Positions 37,255 to 48,688 of a DNA stretch of 53,903 nt are shown one piece after another; position 1 is the first letter of the stretch; every line of letters starts with the position of its first letter. The notes below the pieces were generated by a model, which was given only the letters and a program-made list of their open reading frames with translations, had not been told where the DNA came from and made no database searches. A program made the translations under genes and the position numbers. Origin of the DNA: Bacillus sp. AZ43 (GTDB lineage Bacteria > Actinomycetota > Actinomycetes > Mycobacteriales > Geodermatophilaceae). The stretch is taken from contig SPQJ01000029.1 in NCBI GenBank assembly GCA_004570425.1, forward strand, positions 1-53,903, in the 5' to 3' direction.

Positions 37255-37734
37255 TTACTCGGCGGGCGTCTCGGCCGCGGCATCCGCGGCGGGAGCCTCG
37301 GCAGCCGGCGCGTCCTCGGCCGGGGCCTCGGCAGCGGCGGCCTTCTTCGGAGCGGCCTTCTTCTTGGCGGTGGTCGCCTCGGTGGTGGGCTCGTCCATGC
37401 CGGCGCGGACGGCGGCCTCGTAGAGGGCCTTCTTGTCCGGCTTGGGCGCGGCGACCTTCATCGGCGCGGGGGCCGGCTCGCCCTTGAACTTCTGCCAGTC
37501 GCCGGTGACCCGGAGGATGGCGGCGACGGCCTCGGTCGGCTGCGCGCCGACGCCCAGCCAGTACTGCGCCCGCTCGGAGTCGACCTCGATGAAGGAGGGG
37601 TCCTCCTTCGGGTGGTACTTGCCGATCGTCTCGATCGAGCGGCCGTCACGCTTGGTCCGGGCGTCGGCGACGACGATGCGGTAGTACGGCGCGCGCATCT
37701 TGCCCAGGCGCATGAGCTTGATCTTGGTGGCCAC
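37255..37734 (-). CDS. rpsP: 30S ribosomal protein S16 with long Ala/Lys-rich tail
   Basis: A 159-residue S16. The first ~80 residues match the family ([52 protein letters not shown]). A Lys-rich stretch then an Ala/Pro/Glu tail form the last ~60 residues, roughly doubling the usual length; such tails occur in other Actinobacteria. The start is GTG 37734; GAGGAG lies 13 nt upstream, farther than ideal. Stop is TAA. Confidence 0.96.
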   Translation of the reverse strand: MATKIKLMRLGKMRAPYYRIVVADARTKRDGRSIETIGKYHPKEDPSFIEVDSERAQYWLGVGAQPTEAVAAILRVTGDWQKFKGEPAPAPMKVAAPKPDKKALYEAAVRAGMDEPTTEATTAKKKAAPKKAAAAEAPAEDAPAAEAPAADAAAETPAE

Positions 37735-37861
37735 GGTGGGTGGTGTACTCCTCGAACGCTGTGTGGTTGCTCGCCGGGCGGCGTGTGGGGATGCGCCGGG
37801 GCGGAGCGATGGACACGGCCGGTACCGGTGAGAGGGCCGCCACCGCCGTGTTCGACCGACC

Positions 37862-38344
37862 ATGATGCCAGATGTGCCGGATGCAGTAGGACCCGAGCCT
37901 GGAGCGGCCCCGCTGCAGGGATCCGCCGCGAGCCTGCGAGCGGCGGGAAGCAGCGGGGTCCTCCATCACATCGAGCTGTGGGTGCCCGATCTGGCCCGCG
38001 CCGAGCGGTCGTGGGGGTGGCTGCTCACCCGGCTGGGCGCCGAGCCGTTCCAGTCATGGGAGCACGGCCGGTCCTGGCGGTGGGGGCCGGACGGGCCCTA
38101 CGTCGTCGTCGAGCAGTCCCCGGCCCTGGTGGGTGAACGGCACGAGCGCCGCTCCCCCGGCCTCAACCACCTGGCCCTGTGGGCGGGCTCCCCCACCGAG
38201 CTCGACACCCTGGTCGCGGACGCGCCTGCGCACGGCTGGACTGTGCTGTTCCCCGACCGGCACCCGTTCGCCGGCGGCCCGGAGCACCGGGCCGCCTACC
38301 TCGAGGACGCCGACGGCTACGAGGTCGAGCTGGTCGCGGGCTAG
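37862..38344 (+). CDS. VOC (glyoxalase/bleomycin-resistance) family protein
   Basis: A 160-residue protein with a single VOC fold. Candidate metal ligands are in [21 protein letters not shown] and YEVELV. Substrate unknown. No ATG, GTG or TTG exists between residue ~35 and the HHIEL start of the domain, so translation must begin upstream, at ATG 37862 or 37865 or GTG 37874. As a result the palindromic repeat copy C is translated as residues ~14-35. Its stop shares CTAG (38341-38344) with convergent proS. Confidence 0.8.
   Translation: MMPDVPDAVGPEPGAAPLQGSAASLRAAGSSGVLHHIELWVPDLARAERSWGWLLTRLGAEPFQSWEHGRSWRWGPDGPYVVVEQSPALVGERHERRSPGLNHLALWAGSPTELDTLVADAPAHGWTVLFPDRHPFAGGPEHRAAYLEDADGYEVELVAG
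37901..37964. repeat. Palindromic repeat, copy C (inside the VOC N-terminus)
   Basis: Third copy of the ~60-bp element: outer stem GGCCCCGCTGC / GCAGCGGGGTC, inner core CCGCGAGC-C-TGCGAGCGG at about 37926-37943. Unlike copies A and B it overlaps a reading frame; the residues encoded are [16 protein letters not shown]. Confidence 0.75.
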
Positions 38345-40089
38345 CTCCGGACGGCGGCGAGCACCCGGGCGCCGGCCTCGGCGACCGGCACCTCCTCGCG
38401 GTCGCCGGACCTCCGGTCGCGGATCTCGACGACGCCCTCGGCCAGGCCCCGGCCCACGGTGACGATCGTCGGCATGCCCAGCAGCTCGGCGTCCTTGAAC
38501 TTCACGCCCGGGGAGACCTTCGGCCGGTCGTCGTAGAGCACGGTGAGGCCGGCGTCGACCAGCTCGGCGGCCAGCGCCTCCGCCGCCTCGAACACCGCGG
38601 CGTCCTTGCCGGTCGCGACGACGTGCACGTCGGCGGGCGCCACCTCGCGCGGCCAGACCAGGCCCAGCTCGTCGTGGGTGGACTCCGCGATCGCGGCGAC
38701 GGCGCGGGAGACGCCGATGCCGTAGGAGCCCATCGTCACCGTGACGAGCTTGCCGTTCTCGTCGAGCACCTTGAGGTCGAGCGCCTCGGCGTACTTGCGG
38801 CCGAGCTGGAAGATGTGGCCCATCTCCACGCCGCGGGCGAGCTCCAGCGGCCCGGACCCGTCGGGCGCCGGGTCGCCGGGGAGCACCTCGGCGGCCTCGA
38901 TCACGCCGTCCCAGGTGAAGTCGCGGCCGGCGACGAGGTCGAACACGTGCTTGCCGGGCTCGTTGGCGCCGGTGATCCAGCGGGTGCCGGGCACGACGCG
39001 CGGGTCGACGAGGTAGCGGATCTTCGACGCGCTCCCGGAACCCAGCACCTGCGGACCGATGTAGCCCTTGACCAGCGCCGGGTTGCCGGCGAAGTCGGTG
39101 AAGGGCTCGACCTCGGCCGGGGCGACCTGCGCCTCGAGCCGCTTGGCGTCGACCTCGCGGTCGCCGGGCAGGCCGATGACCAGCGGCTCCCGGCTGCCGT
39201 CGGGGTGCACCAGCGTGACGACGACGTTCTTCAGCGTCGAGGCGGCGGTGTACCCGGCGTCGGGGAACATCTCCTGCGCGACGGCCACCAGCGTCTCGAT
39301 GGTCGGGGTGTCGGGGGTGTCCTCGACGTGCGCCTCGGGCAGCCCGTCGAACGGGATCGGCTCGGGGACGACGGTGGACACGGCCTCGACGTTGGCCGCG
39401 TAGCCGCCGGGCGAGCGGACGAAGGTGTCCTCGCCGATCGGCGTCGGGTGCAGGAACTCCTCGCTCTTGGAGCCGCCCATGGCGCCCGACATCGCCGAGA
39501 CGATGACGTAGTCGAGGCCCAGCCGGTCGAAGATCTTGATGTAGGCGGCTCGGTGCGCGGCGTAGGAGCGGTCCAGGCCGGCGTCGTCGACGTCGAAGGA
39601 GTAGCTGTCCTTCATGGTGAACTCGCGGCCGCGGAACAGCCCGGCCCGGGGCCGCGCCTCGTCGCGGTACTTGGTCTGGATCTGGTACAGCGAGACCGGC
39701 AGGTCCTTGTAGGAGCCGTAGAGGTCCTTCACCAGGAGCGTGAACATCTCCTCGTGGGTCGGGCCGAGGAGGAAGTCGTTGCCGCGGCGGTCCTGCAGAC
39801 GGAAGAGGTTCGGGCCGTACTCCGTCCAGCGGTTGGTGGCCTCGTAGGGCTCGCGGGGCAGCAGGGCCGGGAAGTGCACCTCCTGCGCGCCCATCGCGTC
39901 CATCTCCTCGCGGACGATGCGCTCGACGTTGCGGAACACGCGGAAGCCCAGCGGCAGCCAGGTGAACCCGCCAGGCGCGGCGCGGCGGATGTAGCCGCCG
40001 CGCGCGAGCAGCCGGTGGCTCGGGACCTCGGCGTCGGCCGGGTCGTCGCGCAGGGTCCGCAGGAACAGGGTCGACATCCGCAACAGCAC
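38341..40089 (-). CDS. proS: Prolyl-tRNA synthetase
   Basis: A 582-residue bacterial-type (class II, with editing domain) ProRS that charges tRNA(Pro). Motif 1 is in [20 protein letters not shown], motif 2 in [22 protein letters not shown], and motif 3 in [10 protein letters not shown]. The INS editing domain lies between (about 220-400) and an anticodon-binding domain ends it. The start is GTG 40089 with GGGAG 9 nt upstream ([13 protein letters not shown], equivalent to the mycobacterial MITRMSELFLRTL). In M. tuberculosis proS sits beside rimP-nusA; here it lies between rpsP and the amidohydrolase-ffh pair. Confidence 0.97.
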   Translation of the reverse strand: MLLRMSTLFLRTLRDDPADAEVPSHRLLARGGYIRRAAPGGFTWLPLGFRVFRNVERIVREEMDAMGAQEVHFPALLPREPYEATNRWTEYGPNLFRLQDRRGNDFLLGPTHEEMFTLLVKDLYGSYKDLPVSLYQIQTKYRDEARPRAGLFRGREFTMKDSYSFDVDDAGLDRSYAAHRAAYIKIFDRLGLDYVIVSAMSGAMGGSKSEEFLHPTPIGEDTFVRSPGGYAANVEAVSTVVPEPIPFDGLPEAHVEDTPDTPTIETLVAVAQEMFPDAGYTAASTLKNVVVTLVHPDGSREPLVIGLPGDREVDAKRLEAQVAPAEVEPFTDFAGNPALVKGYIGPQVLGSGSASKIRYLVDPRVVPGTRWITGANEPGKHVFDLVAGRDFTWDGVIEAAEVLPGDPAPDGSGPLELARGVEMGHIFQLGRKYAEALDLKVLDENGKLVTVTMGSYGIGVSRAVAAIAESTHDELGLVWPREVAPADVHVVATGKDAAVFEAAEALAAELVDAGLTVLYDDRPKVSPGVKFKDAELLGMPTIVTVGRGLAEGVVEIRDRRSGDREEVPVAEAGARVLAAVRS

Positions 40090-40148
40090 GGGAGAAGTCT
40101 CCCAGGCGGGGCGAGACACGTGTGCCGGAGCCCCGCGGGACGCACGGC

Positions 40149-40319
40149 TCAGGCGGGCTCCGGCACCCCGCCCGGGTCCCCGCCGGGGTCGTCGGGGGTC
40201 GGCTCGATCGGGGGCGGCGGCAACGTGTCCGGGGTGTCGGGCAGGAGCTCGCCGGGATCGTCGGGCACCGGTGCGTCCGGGTCGATCAGCGGGTCCGGCT
40301 CGGGAAGTGGCGCGACCAT
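40149..40319 (-). CDS. Small proline-rich acidic protein (hypothetical)
   Basis: A possible 56-residue protein starting [20 protein letters not shown], nearly all Pro, Asp, Glu, Leu and Gly. It has no recognisable domain, membrane helix or signal. It lies between the amidohydrolase (19 nt after its stop) and proS. Low-complexity composition means it could be a chance frame; conservation in relatives would decide. Confidence 0.4.
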   Translation of the reverse strand: MVAPLPEPDPLIDPDAPVPDDPGELLPDTPDTLPPPPIEPTPDDPGGDPGGVPEPA

Positions 40320-40338
40320 GTGCCCAGCCAACCAGCGA

Positions 40339-41417
40339 TCAGGCGACGACGACGCCGCGGAGCACGATCCGTCGCGGTGACTGCAACGTGTCGAGGTCGT
40401 CGCGCGGGTCGGTCTCGTAGACCACCACGTCGGCCGGCGCTCCCTCCTCGATGCACGGCAGGCCCAGCCACGACCGCGCCGCCCACGAGCCCGCGGCCAG
40501 CGCCGCCTCGGCCGGGATGCCGGCCGCGCACAGCGCCCGGATCTCGTCGGCGATCCGGCCGTGCTCGATGCCACCGCCGGCGTCGGTGCCCGCGAAGACG
40601 GGCACGCCGGCCTCGAACGCGGCCCGGACGACGGCACCGGAGCTCGCGTACAGCCGCCGCATCGTGCTGGCGTACGTCGGGAACTTCCTCTCCCCCGCCG
40701 CCGCGAAGCCGGGGAAGTTCTCCACGTTGACCAGCGTGGGGACGACTGCGGTGCCGCGGGCGGCCATTGCACCGATGAGCTCCTCGGTGAGCCCGGTGCC
40801 GTGCTCGATGCAGTCGATGCCCGCGGCGATCAGATCGGGCAGCGCATCGGTCCCGAACGTGTGCGCGGTGACGCGGGCGCCGTCCTCGTGGGCGGCGGCG
40901 ATCGCGGCCGCGACGACGTCGGCCGGCCACTCCGGCGCCAGGTCGCCGACCCCTCGGTCGATCCAGTCGCCCACCAGCTTCACCCAGCCGTCGCCGCGGC
41001 GGGCCTGCCGGCGCACCTCGTCGACCAGCGCGTCGGGCTCGAGCTCGATGCCGAGCTCGGGAATGTAGCGGCGGGTGCGGGCGATGTGCCGGCCGGCCCG
41101 GATGATCCGCGGCAGGTCCGGCTCGTCGTCCAGGGCGCGGGTGTCGACCGGCGACCCGCAGTCGCGCAGCGCCAGCACGCCGGCCGCCCGCTCGGCCAGG
41201 GCCTGCCCGCGCAGGCCCTCCAGGTCGGTGACGTGGCCGCCGCCCATCCCGATGCCGACGTGGCAGTGCGCATCGACCAGGCCGGGCACCAGCCAGCCGC
41301 CGCGGGTGACCGTCTCAGCGCCGGGCACGGGCTCGAAGGTGAACCGCCCGTCGCGCACCCAGACGTCGCGGCGCTCCCCCTCGGGGAGCACCACGCCGGA
41401 GAGGTGCAGCGGGTCGG

Positions 41418-41421
<4 letters not shown>
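40339..41421 (-). CDS. Amidohydrolase family protein
   Basis: A 360-residue metal-dependent hydrolase with an imidazolonepropionase/prolidase-type barrel. Ligand motifs: DAHCHVGIG (HxH), WVKLVGDWID (Lys that could be carbamylated), VTAHTFG and IEHGTGL (His residues), and FAGTDAGGG (Asp). Substrate unknown. GTG 41421 forms GTGA with the ffh stop, so it is translationally coupled to ffh. The same pair occurs in M. tuberculosis (Rv2915c-Rv2916c). Confidence 0.88.
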
Positions 41422-42980
<1,559 letters not shown>

Positions 42981-43056
42981 AGCACGTCCTCAGAAGTCGC
43001 GGGTGCCAGACGGGTCGCGCCTCGCGGTCCCAGCCTAACGAGCCCCGACCCAGGGG

Positions 43057-43092
43057 TTGACAGGCAAGTGAGCGCTTGCCTATACAGGGCGC
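43057..43092 (+). promoter_or_regulatory. arsR promoter with operator in the -35/-10 spacer
   Basis: A -35 TTGACA (43057-43062) and a -10 TATACA (43081-43086) are 18 bp apart. A perfect inverted repeat AGGCAAG-TGAGCG-CTTGCCT (43062-43081) fills the spacer. The ATG is 6 bp after the -10, so the mRNA is probably leaderless. An ArsR dimer bound here would block RNA polymerase. Confidence 0.8.
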
Positions 43093-43389
43093 ATGGACGA
43101 CGGCGCCGACCTGTTCAAGGCGATCGGCGACCCGACGCGACGCACGATCCTCGACGAGCTGACCGAGAAGGACGGCCAGACCCTGTTCGAGATCTGCGGC
43201 CGGCTGGCCATGCGGCACGGGCTGGGCTCCTCGCGCCAGGCCATCTCGCAGCACCTCGCGGTGCTCGAGCAGGCCGGGCTGGTGCACACCCGGCGGCAGG
43301 GCCGCTACAAGTTCCACCACATCGACACGGGCCCCCTGCGCTCGATCGTCGAGCGGTGGCCCATCCACCGAGAGGACCCGAACCGGTGA
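43093..43389 (+). CDS. ArsR family transcriptional repressor
   Basis: A 98-residue winged-helix repressor. It starts MDDGADLFKAIGDPTRRTILDEL, typical of the ArsR/SmtB family; the recognition helix is SSRQAISQHLAVLEQAGLV, and the wing is HTRRQGRYKFHHIDTGPL. No Cys pair of the metal-sensing type (CVC) is present, so it probably senses something other than arsenite-class metals. It likely represses its own promoter (43057-43092) and the VOC gene, which it overlaps by GTGA. Confidence 0.92.
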   Translation: MDDGADLFKAIGDPTRRTILDELTEKDGQTLFEICGRLAMRHGLGSSRQAISQHLAVLEQAGLVHTRRQGRYKFHHIDTGPLRSIVERWPIHREDPNR

Positions 43390-43775
43390 TCCGGATCAAC
43401 CTGACCAGCGTGTACGTCGACGACCAGGCCGCGGCGCTGGCCTTCTACACCGAGAAGCTCGGCTTCGTGAAGAAGACCGACGTGCCCGCCGGCGCGGCCC
43501 GCTGGCTCACCGTCGTCTCCCCCGCCGACCCCGACGGCGTCGAGCTCCTGCTCGAGCCGACCGGCCACCCGGCGGCAGGCGTCTACAAGGAGGCGCTGGT
43601 CGCCGACGGGATCCCGTTCACCCAGTTCGCCGTCGACGACGTGCACGCCGAGACCGAGCGCCTCAAGGGTCTCGGCGTGGTGTTCACCCAGGACCCGGTG
43701 GACATGGGGCCGGTCGTGACCGCCGTGTTCGACGACACCTGCGGCAACCTGATCCAGCTCGCCGCGATGAAGTGA
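43386..43775 (+). CDS. VOC family protein (ArsR-regulated)
   Basis: A 129-residue single-VOC protein. The fold is shown by INLTSVYVDDQAAALAFYTEKLGF and the closing VFDDTCGNLIQLAA. Such ArsR-VOC operons are common in Actinobacteria; the ligand and reaction are unknown. GTG 43386 overlaps the arsR stop, so both are made from one leaderless mRNA. Its stop is 3 nt from the stop of the facing zinc-ribbon gene. Confidence 0.88.
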   Translation: MIRINLTSVYVDDQAAALAFYTEKLGFVKKTDVPAGAARWLTVVSPADPDGVELLLEPTGHPAAGVYKEALVADGIPFTQFAVDDVHAETERLKGLGVVFTQDPVDMGPVVTAVFDDTCGNLIQLAAMK

Positions 43776-43778
43776 CCC

Positions 43779-43970
43779 TCAGGCCGCCAGCCGGGTGCGG
43801 ACGACGTCGGCGACGACCGACAGCTCGCCCATCACGACGGCCGAGCCGCAGCGGCTGCACGCCCACTCCGGGCACTCGCCGCCGTCGTCGGTGTGCCCGT
43901 CGGCGCAGGGCGGCTGCACGAACTCGGTGATCTCCCCGCACGGGGGGCAGGGCCACAGGCGACTGTCCAC
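43779..43970 (-). CDS. Small zinc-ribbon-like protein
   Basis: A 63-residue protein (MDSRLWPCPPCGEITEFVQ...) with CPPC, a single Cys in QPPCADGH, a further Cys in GECPEW and a C-terminal CSRC, giving six Cys that could bind one or two zinc ions. No family assigned. GTG 43970 was chosen because GAGGA precedes it, although the frame is open upstream. It lies between the convergent VOC gene and glnD. Confidence 0.7.
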   Translation of the reverse strand: MDSRLWPCPPCGEITEFVQPPCADGHTDDGGECPEWACSRCGSAVVMGELSVVADVVRTRLAA

Positions 43971-44041
43971 GGGGTTCCTCCTCCGCAGGTGGGACCGTTC
44001 CGTCCCGCTCGACCCCGACCGTCGCACGCCCTACCGACAGT

Positions 44042-46432
44042 TCACCGCAACTGACGCGGCGTGTCGGCCGCGCGGGCCCCGTCGGCAGCTGCCGCTCCGA
44101 CGGTGGCGGCCACCAGCGCCCGGTCCACCCGGGCACGCTGATCGGGCTCGACCGGCGACCCGGACGGGTTGCAGACGTAGAAGCAGTCGACCGCGTCCGC
44201 GCCCAGCGTCTCGATCCGCGCGGAGGTGACGTCCAACCCCTCCCCCGTGATGGCCGCCGTCAGCCGGTAGAGGAGGCCGGCGCGGTCGGTGGCGCGCACC
44301 TCGACGATGCCCGTCGCCGCGCCGCTGACCTCGCTGTCGTGCCAGGAGATGCGCGGGGGCGCGGACCGGCCGCCGTCCTGCCGGTAGTCGGCCTCGCGCT
44401 GGCGCAGCCGCTCGGCCAGCGGCAGCGTCCCCTCCAGGGCCGCGCGCACAGCGTCGGCCAGGATCTCGGGCACGGGGGCGCGCCCGAACCGCGGGCGGAC
44501 GGCGAAGACGCTGGTGGCGTAGCCGTCCTCCACCGAGGTCTTGGCGGCGCGCACGTCGAGCTGGTTGAGCGCCAGCACCCCGGCACAGGTGCTCAGCAGC
44601 CCCGGACGGTCGGGCGCCCGGACGGTCACCTGCTGCCCGTCGGCGACGTCGGCGATCCCGACGGTCACCGCCCCGGTGGCGCCGGCGACGTCGGGCAGGG
44701 GGGCGACGACCTGGGCGCCGCCGGGGTGCAGGACCGGCTCTGGCTCGGGCATCGGCCCGCCGCCGATCCTGGCCTGGACCCGGGCGACGAGGGCAGCCAC
44801 CAGGTGCGCCTTCCACGGCGACCAGGCCGAGGCGCTGGTCGCGGCACCGTCGGCCTGGGCGAGCGCGTGCAGCAGCTGGAGCACGCCGGCGTCGTGCCCG
44901 ATCGTCGCGGCGACGCGGTCGATCGTCGCCGGGTCGTCGATGTCGCGGCGGGTGGCCGTGGCGGGCAGCAGCAGGTGGTGACGCACCAGCGTGCCCAGGA
45001 CGGCGACGTCGGGCGGGGCGAAGCCCATCCGCTCGGCGACCCCGGCGGCGATCGGCTCGCCGACCTCGCTGTGGTCCCCCGGCCAGCCCTTGCCGATGTC
45101 GTGCAGCAGCGCGGCGACCAGCAGGAGGTCGGGCCGGTCGACGTCGCGGGTGAGCTCGGCTGCAGCCGCCGCCGCCTCGATCAGGTGCCGGTCGACGGTG
45201 AAGCGGTGCCAGGGGTGGCGCTGCGGCAGCGACCGGACGCGGTCCCACTCCGGCAGCAGGCGGGCGAGCAACCCTTCCTGGTCGAGCTGCTCGAGGACCG
45301 GGACGGCCGCCCGGCCGCTGGCCAGCAGCCGCAGGAACGACCAGCGCACCTCGGCCGGCCAGGGCTCCGGCACCGGCGGGCTGTGCACCGCGAGCACCTT
45401 GAGCGTGTACGGGGAGAGCAGCAGGTCCGCCCGCGCGGCCGCGGCCGCCGCGCGCAGCAGCAGGCCGGGGTCGGCGGCGGGCTTCGCGCCCTGCGCCAGC
45501 ACCACCTCGTCGCCCTGACGGACGACGCCCTCGGCCAGCGGCTCGCGGCGGACACGCCGGTACCTGCCCCGCGGCCGGCGTACCAGCGCCGCCTCCACGC
45601 GGCGCCAGGACTCGTCGGCCACGAACGCGAGACGGCGGCCGGCGAGGCTCACCTCCCGCAGCAGCGCGTCCTCGTCGGTCAGGCCGAGGGCCGCCGCGAC
45701 GGGGCGCTGCTCCTGCCGGACCAGCACGTCGGACGGCCGCCCGCTGCGCCTGCGCAGCTCGTCGCGGACGTCGAGCAGCAGCCCGTACGCCTGCTCCAGC
45801 TCGGCGCCGGGCTCGTCGCCGAGCTGGGCGGCCGCGACGGCGCGCAGCACCTGCCCCTCCCGCAGGCCGCCGTAGGCCTCCTTGAGGTCGGGCTCCAGCA
45901 GGAACGCGAGCTCGCCGACCTGGCGGGCGCGCTCGCGGCGGATGTCACGCAGCTGCGGCAGCAGCCGGGCCGCGGCCTGCCGCCAGCTGGCGAGGGTCGA
46001 GGTGCGCAGCCGGCCCGCCAGCTCGGCGTCACCGGCCACCAGGCGGGCGTCGAGCAGGCCCAGGCCGGCCTTGACGTCGGTGGAGGCGACCGACACGGCC
46101 TCGGTCACCGACCGCACGGAGTGGTCCAGGCGCAGCCCGGCGTCCCAGACGGGGTACCAGAGGGCGTCGGCGATCGCCGCGATCTCGGGCCGCCCCTCGT
46201 GGACGAGGACGAGGTCGAGGTCGCCGTACGGCGGCAGCTCCCGCCGCCCGAGGCTGCCGACGGCGACCAGCGCGACGCCGTCGGTGCCGGTCCGCGGCGG
46301 TGGCCCGCCCCGGCGCGGGCTGGGCGGCGGCGTGCCGCCCACGGCCTCGGCCAGCAGCCCGGTCAGCCAGGTGTCGACCGTCTGCACGCGGTCGGCGCGG
46401 CTCAGGCCGGGCAGTGCCCCGAGGTCCAGCAC
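44042..46432 (-). CDS. glnD: [Protein-PII] uridylyltransferase/uridylyl-removing enzyme
   Basis: A 796-residue sensor that modifies PII (GlnB) according to glutamine level. The nucleotidyltransferase motif GSLGRRELPPYGDLDLVLV lies at 59-77; the HD phosphohydrolase site is LLHDIGKGWPGDHSEVG (~440); two ACT domains (about 640-720 and 720-790) bind glutamine. The GTG start has AGGAGG 6 nt upstream. It is the last gene of amtB-glnB-glnD, after a hairpin. In many Actinobacteria the homologue adenylylates GlnK instead of uridylylating it. Confidence 0.94.
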   Translation of the reverse strand: MLDLGALPGLSRADRVQTVDTWLTGLLAEAVGGTPPPSPRRGGPPPRTGTDGVALVAVGSLGRRELPPYGDLDLVLVHEGRPEIAAIADALWYPVWDAGLRLDHSVRSVTEAVSVASTDVKAGLGLLDARLVAGDAELAGRLRTSTLASWRQAAARLLPQLRDIRRERARQVGELAFLLEPDLKEAYGGLREGQVLRAVAAAQLGDEPGAELEQAYGLLLDVRDELRRRSGRPSDVLVRQEQRPVAAALGLTDEDALLREVSLAGRRLAFVADESWRRVEAALVRRPRGRYRRVRREPLAEGVVRQGDEVVLAQGAKPAADPGLLLRAAAAAARADLLLSPYTLKVLAVHSPPVPEPWPAEVRWSFLRLLASGRAAVPVLEQLDQEGLLARLLPEWDRVRSLPQRHPWHRFTVDRHLIEAAAAAAELTRDVDRPDLLLVAALLHDIGKGWPGDHSEVGEPIAAGVAERMGFAPPDVAVLGTLVRHHLLLPATATRRDIDDPATIDRVAATIGHDAGVLQLLHALAQADGAATSASAWSPWKAHLVAALVARVQARIGGGPMPEPEPVLHPGGAQVVAPLPDVAGATGAVTVGIADVADGQQVTVRAPDRPGLLSTCAGVLALNQLDVRAAKTSVEDGYATSVFAVRPRFGRAPVPEILADAVRAALEGTLPLAERLRQREADYRQDGGRSAPPRISWHDSEVSGAATGIVEVRATDRAGLLYRLTAAITGEGLDVTSARIETLGADAVDCFYVCNPSGSPVEPDQRARVDRALVAATVGAAAADGARAADTPRQLR

Positions 46433-46468
46433 GACGTCCTCCTCGCCACCTGCACTGTCATGGAAGGA

Positions 46469-46510
46469 CGTCGGCCGGGGCGGTGAGCGGACCCACCACC
46501 CCGGCCGACG
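46469..46510 (-). terminator. Hairpin between glnB and glnD
   Basis: A 17-nt stem with one mismatch (CGTCGGCCGGGGCGGTG against CACCACCCCGGCCGACG, loop 8 nt). It lies 29 nt past the glnB stop and 37 nt before glnD on the minus strand. It is probably a terminator or attenuator that lowers glnD expression relative to amtB-glnB. Confidence 0.55.
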
Positions 46511-46538
46511 CGGTGTTCAGCCGATCAGCGAACCGGGC

Positions 46539-48205
<1,667 letters not shown>

Positions 48206-48301
48206 GGCAACCTCCTGAGTGGGTCGTCGGCCGTGCGGCCGTTTCGGGGACTCCGACGCTCGGGACGAGCGGCGACGTGGCGCACACGGTGCCGGGGCCG
48301 T

Positions 48302-48340
48302 GTTTCGGCGGCCGTCGCCGTCACGTTTCCGAGCGGTGAA
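48302..48340 (-). promoter_or_regulatory. GlnR-like operator upstream of amtB
   Basis: On the minus strand the site reads TTCAC-N6-GAAAC-N6-GCGAC-N7-GAAAC (from 48340 down to 48302). This follows the actinobacterial GlnR box, alternating gTnAC and GaAAC sites spaced by 6 nt, apart from one 7-nt gap and two single-base changes. It is located ~97-135 bp upstream of the amtB GTG. Direct binding was not tested. Confidence 0.55.
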
Positions 48341-48367
48341 CTCCGCAGCGCGTGTCCCGCCGCTTCG

Positions 48368-48688
48368 TTGCGCCCGTGTTGCGGGCCCCGTCCGGGCGAC
48401 CCGTGGTCGCCGCCCGAGACGACCGGCAGCCTGGGCGCCAACACGTTCGCCGATCCCCGGACCCTGCAGGGGCAGGCGCAGAAGATCCCCCCGGACACGA
48501 CCGTGCTGGTGCGCTGCCGGTACTACGCCCCGAGCATCCCCGGCGTCGTCCCGGACGGGTTCTGGTACCTGGTGGACGACGGCGAGTGGGCCGGCCGCTG
48601 GGCGCCGGCCGACTCCTTCATGAACGGCGACGTGAAGGGCCAGCCGACGGTGCACAACACCGACTTCGCGGTGCCGGTATGCCGCTAG
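48368..48688 (+). pseudogene. Orphan C-terminal SH3-like domain (gene remnant)
   Basis: The frame from ~48416 to the stop at 48688 encodes TGSLGANTFADPRTL..., RCRYYAPSIPGVVPDGFWYLV, FMNGDVKGQP and HNTDFAVPVC. This matches the C-terminal SH3-like domain of secreted actinobacterial proteins, with its Cys pair. The only in-frame start near it is TTG 48368; no signal peptide or catalytic part precedes it, and the region lies over the amtB upstream sequence. It is probably a decayed gene or lost its 5' part. Its stop shares CTAG with convergent ftsY. Confidence 0.6.
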
